Assembly (NCBI GenBank): GCA_003118195.1
Contig: BEXV01004793.1
Coordinates: 1 to 23,118 of the forward strand
Length of the DNA stretch: 23,118 nucleotides
Reading direction: 5' to 3'
From: Hemicentrotus pulcherrimus
Taxonomy: Eukaryota > Echinodermata > Echinoidea > Camarodonta > Strongylocentrotidae
The position numbers and the translations under genes are program-made. This document shows positions 8,801 to 20,400 of this stretch, piece after piece. A model generated the notes under the pieces. That model was not told where the DNA came from and ran no database searches. It was given only the letters and a program-made list of their open reading frames with translations. Every line of letters starts with the position of its first letter. Within the stretch, counting starts at the first letter, position 1.

Positions 8801-11402
8801 TTGGCTGCCGATTTCAGCGCACACAGCATTCAAGGAATTCCCTCCTACCAGTACCCATCTAACACCTGGTGGAGAGTGGCAAATGTAGATTAGTGTCTTG
8901 CCAAAGGACATAAGTGCCGCGGCAGGACTCAAACCGCGGACCCCGTGATCCACAGTCAGACGACTGATCCACCAGACCACAACATGTACATGAATAAACC
9001 TTCTTTACAATACAGGAGGGAAGTGAGTCAATAAAAGATATACCTGTGCACTGATAGACTGCATTCTTGACATCGTTATTCTCACTGTCCATCACCGAGG
9101 AGATCTTCACAAACGCCTTGATTCCAGCTGACTCCTCATATACCTCATCCTGTAAATGAGATTCCATTATAAATGTTAGGAAGCTTTAGAAAGACACTAC
9201 TGTATAAGCTGTTATTTTCGCGAGGGTTTTATTTTCACGAATTTCGCGAATTGCAAATTATCGCAAAATTATCAACACGCGAAAATATCTGTAGTGAATT
9301 AATACGAAAGTACAGTACAATACAGTACTTAGTACTACAAAAGTGTCATTCGCGAAAGCAACGACCCGCGAAAATGTCTCTTAGCCTGTCATTCGCGAAA
9401 ATATCAGCTTATACACTATTGTGTCTATTAAAATCATTCAATGGACACTGTGCAATGGACCAAACATGGAATAAAAATATACATGTTGTAGTCGCTTCCT
9501 GATTTCAGATCCTCCCGGTTCAAAGGGTTTTTTCTGACTTCTGTTTCATGATTCAAATAGAGGGAGGGGGGGGTGGGGATATATTAGTGGTATGGATCTC
9601 AAGACAGGAGGTTCAGCAACATTCATCTTTGAAATTAGATATTTTCTACAGATCATCAAAGGCTTCAGGAATAACATAACTACCCCATGGCTCACCCTGG
9701 GACATTTTCAGTGTAGAAATGATTTCTGGGCCCTGCAACATAACATTTGACTTTATGATCATTCATATATATTGAATGTATCTCCAATATCAACTGTGTC
9801 TTACCGTGGATTGTATTGTATATACATTATATAACACAAAATAAGTTGTAAGTTACTATTTATTGAAAAGTTATGATTGATTGAGGGAGATAATATTAAT
9901 TTGAGACTCGAGATACAATTACTTTTAATTTATGTTTACACGGCCCAGGCGAGTCAAATTGATTGTGCCATTTATTCTATTAAAAGCAAAGAGGCATTAC
10001 TAGTTCAAAATATACGATTACTCATTGTGTTGTAAGTACTTGTGATAAATGTGGTAATACAAATAAGTAAACATTATTTATGGTTGTCAGTGCTCAGGGA
10101 TATGTAAGATAGTCTTTCTAGCTTACCCCTAGCTCCTGTAGAAGCTTCTCTGCACGTTGGTTACCAAGAGCTTGTAGTTTATTAGCAGTAGGGAATGCAA
10201 GGAAGTCTGCTGCTGTTACGGGGATCTAATTCAAATCAAAACAAAGCACATGAATTATAGCATGGTTGCAATGAACAATGGATTAAAAATAAAACATTTG
10301 CAGGTATGTGTTTAAGAAAGTGTCTTGTTAAACATTCATCCTTCATCAAAGATTGGGTTTCAAACAGAACACTATTTCAAGATTCACATGTAATATGTAA
10401 TCAATTTTCTCTTGTCATTCCCTTTCCTATCTCTTTCCTCACCCTTTCCTATATCATTATCAGGCCTTAAATTTCAACATTCTGAAGGGCACATTCCTAT
10501 ATTACAGCACAAATAGGAAGAATTGGAAAGGGCACAAGAAATCTCCAAGGCCAATGAGAGGGGCATTGAGGCCAATCAAAGGGGCATCCAAGGCAATGGC
10601 CTTGGTGGCCTTGGATTAATTTAAGCCCTGCATTATCCATCTCATTCTTCCCCCCCCCCCCCTCTCTCTCTCTCTCTTTCTCTCTCCCTGTTGTTTATAC
10701 ATACATGAAAATGTTAAACATGTACCGGTACACATGACCAACATCATACACGGGTACATTTTAACATTTAAACATCTATTTTCTCTTCACAGCTCTCTCA
10801 CTTACAATTCCTCTCAAAATATTCCTTGCTTGAAGCACACACTTGCTTGCTTAATGAATCTAGAGTCGCTTTTGAAATTCTCCTTTTCCAATTACTATTA
10901 TATTACCCTCGTAATATTTTCCAATCTTCAATGTATCTCTCGTAACGAAAATTTATGGATTGAATATAGGGCAGTGTATTTTCATCAATGTACAGCAAAA
11001 GCTGCTTAAACGATGAGTATATCACACATTTTAAGAAAAGACCACACCATGATTCTATCAAAACACATTTTAATGTAAAAGGTAAAAGCTACATGAAGGT
11101 GAGCAGTACGGAATGAAGGCATAGAGTACTAGAAGGAAGACACGTTCCATCATTTATCATTTCATCTTATCTCTCTCTCTCTTCTCTGTCTCCATTTCAA
11201 GGAGATCATTCATCATCCTGTCTTCATGGAAAGATATAGCTAACAATATGTAATACAAAATTCTTGATTGGGAATATCTGTGCATTCTACATGTGTATCA
11301 AAATTGTCATACATTTTCATAATTAGCTAGACAAGACTGAAGACCCCAACAAAGAGAGAAAATAGTTAAATGCTGTTATATACATTAGCCCCCCCCCCCC
11401 CC

Positions 11403-11433
<31 letters not shown>

Positions 11434-14400
11434 TATCTGTGAATCCCTGCATTTCCTGCTGTCCCCTGGACAAAAGTGTATGTGGGACCAAAACACATAC
11501 CAATCCTGAAAACTATGTACATACAATAGAGTGCTATGACCTCCTTATTCCGAAAGTCAACCTCTGTATCCATGCATTACCCTTTTTTTCTGGTTAACTA
11601 TGTAAACAAAAGTAAATGAAATTGATGTGCTTTATACAGAGCAGTCCTTTGTGCTGTGCCAGTGTGTGAACTGAATTAAGAGATCTCAGACTGATTCAAT
11701 ATTGCATTAACAGTGTGACCATAATGTAACTTAACTTAACTATGTATCCTCTTCCTAATTCTTTGTACTCTTGATATAGGCTGATGCATCACACAATCAT
11801 AGAATAGCTGTTAGTCAAAATCAAATGCCACAACATATAAATTATCTCAAATGGCAGTGGTCAGACTGCAAAACAGCTGAATAATATTAGTTACCGGTAG
11901 TTTTCTCCTTAGGTTGTTACCCAGATAATGTAACTATTTCACACATATACATATACTGGTATATAAAGTACACCAGCTTTATAACCCATTACTAGTCTCC
12001 TTTCACAAACTATCAATATTTATGAGACAGAGGTAGTTACTTTTTCCCTTTTTGGCAAATCTTCTCAACTGCAAACCGCAATATACATTAAATTCATCTT
12101 CAGTAGTATTCTGGAATAAACAGCAATATTTTACAATATAAGGAAAGTTCTATTTTCACTGAGAAAAAGACATAAAAAGTTCAAGTGAAATATTTACATG
12201 TACATGGGCTGTTTTGTTTTAGTTTTTTTTTTTCTTCATTAATTTCTATTGCAAAGAAAAAATGAATGTGTGTTCCTAAATGACATACATGTACTGTAGC
12301 AAAACAATTCTGTATTAACAAGGAAGTAAGCTTCTGGTTTGTATCATATGATCAGCCTAACTGATTACCCAGGAATGTATGAAGTTAATTAATTATCAAG
12401 CTCCTATGAAACATTTCAAATTTCCAACGCTGACATTTAGACAAGTGGAAAGGCCTGCACTGGACCTTGTGGCAGATCAGCCTGTGCTACACTGGTTATC
12501 AAAACTACTACATGTACAACAAATATTTCGATCAAATTAGAAAACCGCTCAATTCAATGTATCAATAAAAATATGTTGGTTTCTTTTTGTACTATGATGT
12601 CAAGCCCACACAATTTATACAATTAAAATTAGTACTTCCATGCTCAATATCTTTCCACTTGTATTTTAACATGTTTTACCTCTTTCAATGCATACCATGT
12701 ATGTGTGCGTTCTGACTTCCCTAGGGCAGCACAGTGCTTTTTCTTAAATATTTACAGTTACATACATAAATATCAATTCAATACCTGTTCAGTTTTAATG
12801 TATGAGTTGAGACTAAAAGTACACTAAAGCAGTAAACAAAACAAAGCTTCAGCTATAGGTCAGTCTTCGATTGATTTCATGCACATTTGAGTACTTTTCT
12901 ATCTTCTATATGTTGCACGATATCGAATGTGATTGATGAGACAGGAAAGAAATATGATTGTATGTTGTTATATTTTGTTATTTGTTTTCAGTCTCAATCA
13001 AGAAGTAGTATACAATAACTCTGAAATGGAGTACCGGTATGTTTGTCCACAATTTGGTATCAAATTTGAAATCAATTTTCAATTAAAGATAAAGGTGAGT
13101 TCTGGTGATCCAATTGCATTGTGAAAGAAAAGGTGTGGAATGGATCAGAAAAAGTTGATCATGTAGCATGTAAGTATTGGTGTGTACTGCAAAGTTCTGG
13201 AGTCATCAAAATCATAATACATTTGGCCCAGTCTTGGTAAAGTAACAAGCACTGTACACAGAAAGATGTTTATATGAGACTACACAAATGGTGTCGGGGC
13301 TACAAACCTTGATTTCCTAACCTTTCTAAGCTCATTACTCAGCCAGTATACATTTTCTACCAAAGTTTTTTGACAAATGATATTTATTTGTAATCTTGAA
13401 CATTCAGTGTACGTTTCGTTTGATTCTGTGAGAATTCATTTTCTTTTTTTTAACCAGAACTCGCCTTTATTTTTAATTTTGGATAACACAAGCCTTTGAC
13501 TCTGCTTTGAAACGTGTACATGTGTTCAAGAAACTGAAGCCTCTCTGTTCTTCATCTATAGCTCACCGATTATGAGAAACTTTTCTCATCAAAGTGTTTT
13601 TAGTTTCTTATTGTTGATTTTGAGAGAACGATATAACACTCAAATCAAACGAGGATGTCAGTACCGTAATATCATTCTTAGAAAGCAATGTTGTAATCAG
13701 CTTTGAACTTTTATCGAGTGAATATGTAAATATTTGGAAACATGTATTGTAAGCTGAATTCTGTGGGTAGATTCCAAGGTGAATATGAGAGACAAAGCCA
13801 TGTCCTCTATTACAGTCATTATCTCATTATTATCTTGGCATGAAGAACTGTTCTGTTAAAGTTTATTTGATTTACTGAGTATGATCATCAGAGCTTCATT
13901 TTGTCCATGACTGATGCTAAATCTCCTGCATCTCCTGCATTCTGTATTATGAAAATAGAACAGAGAGAGAGCCGGCATCAAGTCAGCGTTTCCTGCTGTC
14001 TTTTCTAAATTCACAATTTCATAACAAATCATGTTTCGCATTTTTCTGTCAAGTTAGAAACAAAAGATTCTGGCAATCTGCTGAAAACCAATTCTTTGAA
14101 TACTTGATTCAACTTATGAATTTGGGGGAAATCTCTGAAATACTTTACAATTGTATTCAAGAGATTCCAAAGAGAGCAGTTCTTCATTTGACTTTATTAT
14201 ATCTTCAGTATGTGTTTATTAATCACTATGAGCAAAGCTACTAGTACATGAAGAAATGTCTCTCTCCTAGGCCTAAACAAAAAAGATGTTGTATTGCCCT
14301 TTGCGACCAACCCAATTTCGTTTTAAATCTACAGTCGGCTTTTTAAAAAAAATATACCCCCCCAAAAAAACGTTTTTTTAAAGAAAAAAATATTAGAGCA

Positions 14401-17400
14401 TTCAAAACTGAGGAATTTCAGCCCAAACGGGGAAAAGAGGAAGAGAAAAAATTATTTAAAAAAAGATTACAGACCAACTGACCCATGTTTTGGCACCTAA
14501 AGGGCAATACAACATCTTTTTGAAGCCTTATGGCTGCACATTGTCTTCACTATAGTTTGGTATAGATGTTCGAAGTAATATGTGTCAAATTTTACAACAT
14601 GAATGTTGGCCAATAGTGGTCACTCTGACCCTGACCTCTTAAGATGGTCCTACATGTATACACCATAGATGTTTTCTTGGCTTCAGCAACACATGGGTTT
14701 TGGTTACAACAGACCAAAACTGTACTAAGTTTTATTAGAAGCCTTAATGTCTCTTTCAGTGTTTTTTAAAATAAATACAGAACATCATAAAAAGGAAACG
14801 CACATCCTCAAGTAATGAAGATAAATCAATCATACTTATAGATGCACACAAGAAGTGGTCAACTCCCACTCTTTAGATAGATTCACTTTATTCTAATACT
14901 AATTTGGACTGATTTGAACTCACCATATACTTGGTTTCCTCTCTCCTGGGTGAGATAGCAGTTCCTTTGACTTGAAGATGAGGATCCTTAGATTCCTGTC
15001 CTCCTTTCTCCTCTTCAACATCCTCATCATCCTCGACATCTTCATACTCGTCATCGTCATCGTCTTCCTCATCTTCAGACACTTCATCATCGCTAAATAA
15101 TCAGATTCAAAAACCATGTTTTTATTTCAATTTTAATGAAATAAGAGCAAAGATCATAAGTGTTGTGAAAAAATTTCTCCAAAATGTAGTTGAACTAAAT
15201 CATTGTTATGTAATATAAAGCCAACTTCCTTGTTATCTTGTCTGCCACTGACACATTTTGTCTTTTTTTTTTTTAACTAAACAAATAGTGCAAACAATAA
15301 TTACAAGAAATATTGTTTTGCCAAAAGCCTGGCACATATCTGATGAACAATTTATGTAGACTTCATGCAAATTTGATTGCTTGCAATGAGAATTCTTCTA
15401 TATTTTCTACCTTCAAAAAGATATTTAAAAATTAATTACATCTGCCCAGAATGCCTTGTGCTACTAGTATTTGGGAGTAAAAATAACTGTTTTTGATGCT
15501 ACATGAATTCTAAATTGGATTGACTTTGATGAGAAACAGAAGAAATAAGTTGCATGCCATCATATTAATCATACCTTAGAGTTCCTAGAGCATCAGCGTG
15601 ATTGTTAGCATCCATAATACCTTGGATCAACTCAATTCCTTCCTCTCCAATGTTGTTTCCTTGGGGGAAAAAAAGTAGCATGATATATGTTTTAAAAAAA
15701 GAAGACATTACCTTGCAAATAAAGTCAATGAACTGAACCGAACTTGGAATTTATTATCATATAATAAACACATAACAGTAGGTATAAAGAGTCATATACA
15801 ATAACATAAAAGGATAAAGGATTAAAAAGATGGTTCATTGAAATGTGGAAAATGGGCAAATTACACCTCTACAGATTGCTTAGAACATTTACAAAATGAG
15901 CAAAGTACTTTTGAAGCCCTCACTGTTGTGAGGAATAAATTAAATGCAAATTTGTTACCCTTTCCTGAACCCACCCACTAAGTGAATTGACAGCGTTATT
16001 TTACATGCGAAACTATGACGTCACAATATGAACAACCTACATCACACATTCGGGACAATGTTGGATACCCATTGCAATTTTCAGATATGGGTTAGCGTTG
16101 TTTGTATATTTACAGCCAGTGGTGATATTTCCTCTATTTTTGGCATTTTGAATGAGATACACTGAATAAATGATACTTTCTACAAATGTTTGTTTGATTT
16201 TATTTATTTTTTCCGTCACATTTGAGCATAAAAATCAGGAAAATAATCACATATTCTGAGGGCACTTCAGCGTGTATGTGTCTGATCTGGGAAGGCAAAG
16301 GACATTTTGCATGGTGACCTAACGACTCTTTTGGAGTAATTAATAGGCGACAAATTTACATAGAATTGTCCAAATATTTATTACAAAAATGTGTGATTAG
16401 GCTGATTAATTTACATTTTTGATAAATTAAGTTGTATGGGACCTGATAAACCCGAGAGAAACGGATCAGTCCAATTCATGGCTACACATGTAGCTCGAGC
16501 CCTGGGCGCCGGGCTACAGGCTAGGCTGGCCAGAAAGCTGCGCTAGAAATGATGCACGCATATAGAGGTAGGTGTATTGCACACATGCACAGCGTACGTA
16601 CGCACAGCTACGAGCTACGAGAAACTTGAACGCTACATCGGCGATATATTCACTCCCTTTTTGGAAGTTATATATACCATTTATCTAGACTAACGTCAGA
16701 TTAAGAACCAAAACCATGCCATGGAGGAGCTTTCTGGAGTATACTCAAGTATGTTTTCGTCCATATCAATATTTCCAGGGGATTTTGATGAAGGTAAACA
16801 GCGTTAGGTATAAATGGGTATGGTACTCAAGAGTCAATGCAATACATGAGAATCACACACAAACTGCATCTCGCACCGTCGTCAATCATTTCAGCTGAGC
16901 GGCCCGCTGTTCATATTGTGACGTCACTCCGAAAATCAGCAGACTTACGATGTTTTGGGGGCGTTGAGTGGGTTGATTTTTCATCAAGTTCAATCAACTT
17001 TTATGAATTTCGCTCAAATGTACAAGTTACACAAATGTAATGATTTTACTCAGTGTAATGTTTCGATAATGATACCAAATTCAGTCAAGTTTGAAATCAA
17101 TAAACCATCTCTTTAAGAAAAGAGCATGGATGTACATGTATAACAGGCCTGGTACCTTTGAACATGTATGAAAACATTTTCTACATGCGTGGTAATAGAA
17201 GAAAAAAAAAATATACATATTTGTTTCAATCAAAACTTTAATACAAATGAAAACAAGGGTGTATAAAATGGATGAAATTGTATAATTATTTCAATCCGTT
17301 GGACTACAGAAGCTTCTAATTGCTATGACAACCAAAAAAACGTCTTAACTTATCATCCATTCACTATCTTTTGTATAAGTGTTGTAGTCGAGTGGTTTAA

Positions 17401-20400
17401 GGACTTGACTTGAAATTCAAAGGTCGTGGTTTGATCCCTGACACGACACTAATGTCCTTTGGCAATCCATTAATCTACATTTGCCACTCAATACCCAAGA
17501 GAGAAATGGGGACCCAGTAGGATGACGAAAGTATCATTTTGTTAGTAATTGCCTATGCCCTCACGATGATCATATGGTAGGAATATTCCCTTGGGAATGG
17601 AGATGGTGCACAATTGCACATTGTGCGTGAATGAATCTAATGACCGGGGTAATAATATCTGTAAAGCGTTTAGAAACGGTATTCCGTATTAAGCGCTATA
17701 TAAATTGAGATTATTACTAATATTATTATTTTGTGAGTAACTGGGAGGGAAGAAAATTGTGTAATTCCTCAAACAGTGTGAGCCAGATTATCAATTTCTG
17801 ATGTCTTCTGAATATTATCTGCATCTTTTAAAACTACCTTTAACTTCAATACCCCACAATTCAGCCAAGCTTAGTCACAACAGAGTTTTTATTACAAACC
17901 TTATCATCATGTTGAATGGTGATGAATTGATCCTTGTTAAGGGCTGATGATACTTGATACTAATCTATGTTTTTTGATATTATTTAAGGAATCACTCACC
18001 ATTAAGGTCTAGTAATGTAAGATTAGGTTTGGTATCCATACTCTCTGCTACTCTGACAGCTGCTTCTTTCTTGATCTCAACAAATGATAGATTTAACTCC
18101 TACAACACACAAAGAAAATAGTTTAATATACCAATCATAAATAAATGGAAGATTTTCATACAGATAACATTTTATCAAAAGTCATACTGTGTTGATATTT
18201 GTAATTTGATTTGTAACTTCTTGCATTATCTTGCATCTTTTAATGCTTGAATCAAATCTAATTTCAACTCTAATTTTAATCTTAGACACCAGTGTGTTCT
18301 CAAATATTGTCTATAATGGGTTATGTTTGAGAATATGTTAGCAGATATACTCAGATCGTGCCTTATATAGAATATGATTGATCCAAAATGGAATGACAGA
18401 AGCTCATTGTAAGGAAAGGATCTGGTAACAAATTACCTTTAGACTAGGAAGTCCTTCCCTCAGACTATCTGCAATGGCATCTGCTCCTTCTGATCTCACC
18501 AAGCAGTCACCAAAGTTGATAACCTCTAGCTTGCTTAGATTCTTGATAGCCTGGAAATCATAGCAAACATTTTTTTAAAGATTTAACAACTATGATACGC
18601 TTGATTTTCTCAGATTATGTCGGTTACCTAGATTGGTAAAATGAAATTCAAGGCTGCAAATGTAAACAGGCATATACATTCTTTGAGGTAAAGATTGATA
18701 TTATATGTATCTAATATTTAACATTATAAGATCATGACGTGGATCATCACCAAATAATTTTTTGAAAGCGTACACGTGACCAGGCATTTATTTTGCATGA
18801 CGAGTAATTTGGATAATGACCGGTCATTATCCAATTCTATTGACTGGTCATTAGCAAAACATGTAAAGAAACATCATTTTATAAAACAAATAAAACATAA
18901 TCTTATAAAACGAATAATACACATCATTTGTTCGGGCTTTAGTAAACATTACCCACACTCGGTACCTTCAAAACAGTCTTAACACCCCGGCTTCCGCCTC
19001 GGGCGTGTAAGACTGTTCCAAAGGTACCTTGTGTGGGTAATTCTGCTGTGTATTATTTGTATACTATTGAACAGCATTTAACCAACAACAAAAAATATAT
19101 ATATATACCATGGGGGAGGAGGGGGGGGGGTCATACTCACCTTTGCCATTGGTTTTGCACCCCTAGCTGTGAATGTGTTGTCATTTAAGTTTAGGATCTG
19201 AATTAAGAAACAGAACAAAAAGGAAATAAGGAAATCACATCGATTTGATAAATAAGCACAATACAAAATGCATTTGCAAAAGTCATTTAAAGATCATTCA
19301 AACTTCCCAAGAAAGAAAGTGTAAATTAAGTACAAAATGAGTGCTGCAGACATAAGTGATAATACACTCCAAACAAGGATTTTTGTTACTTTTTACAACC
19401 ATTTTACCAGCTAATTTGAAAAACATACAGAGTATTCATGGTTACTGTCTGTAGATAATATTCCTCCTGAGTATATTTGTACATGTTTCAGAGAAGCTTT
19501 TGAGAGGCTGAAGTCAGTCTAGTATCAATTTCATTATTCACAAAACATCTTGATGATGTTTTTTTTTAGTATCCAGCAAGGCAGCTGGCTGGCTGGATAC
19601 ACATAAAACGATCATCAAGAGTTGTTATTATTCACAAAACATCAAGAGGATCAAATAATGTCAAATAATGTAGGGAATGACCTGTATCATGTCCATGTTA
19701 CGATCAGAAAAACAGAACAATGTATTATGTGTATCCAGGCAGCTAGATGACTGGCCGATCAAGGATCTTACCTTGAGATTATGACTGTGTTCTACTGCTT
19801 CAGCCAGAGCTGTTATACCTTCATAGTTGATTCCATTCTGTGGCAGGGCAATCTCTTCTAATGTACCTATGATCTGGTCAAATCAAAACAAACGATCGAA
19901 TCTTGTATGTGTAAATTCTTGATTATTATAATAATAATAATAATAGTGTAAACTTATAGAGCGCGCACACCGTCCAGGTAGGCTCATGTCACTAACTCAG
20001 CAACAGATCTCATCAGAAATTCAAAAATAATTATACATACATTCAACGTATCATTTAAGCTTCATCATACAATGATAAAAGGCCTGTTGATAAGAAACTA
20101 AAATGATTGAGTCATTTTTATAGATAAGACTTCAGAATTTTAATTTTAAAGTTTTGAGACAGAAGTTCTAAACTATACTGACCCCTCCCCCCTCTCAAAC
20201 AAACAACAACAACAAAGGGGGATTTACTGCAAACCTGCAAGAATGAGATCCCTTCAACTTTGAATTCCTATTTTGATTTGTGGTAACTGGATACTTCAAC
20301 AGATGATACACAATTGATAATACTCCTAAAACTACATTATGCCCCTAAAAATCCTGGGGTGGTATTCTAAAAATTTACTTTCTGGTTAGTAAAAGTAAGT

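Larger units (their letters stand above)
10226..14923 (-). other. RANGAP1: Large RanGAP1 intron (about 4.7 kb)
   Basis: This intron separates the acidic exon from the C-terminal-domain exons. It holds a hAT-like MITE, a C/CT tract, a poly(C)-poly(A) tract, and a 242-bp inverted-repeat element at 14280-14521, listed separately. From about 11450 to 14250 I see no gene, repeat family or RNA gene. The open frames there are short and AT-biased. A small exon of the poorly conserved linker could be hidden in it. Confidence 0.5.

Noticed and set aside
8651..8980. 109-codon minus-strand frame
   Set aside because: It is the SINE at 8731-8983 read through. Its sequence follows the tRNA-like head and SINE body.
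17375..17450. A functional tRNA gene
   Set aside because: A and B boxes are present, but the head is followed by a SINE body and tail, and a proper acceptor stem and cloverleaf do not form by eye.
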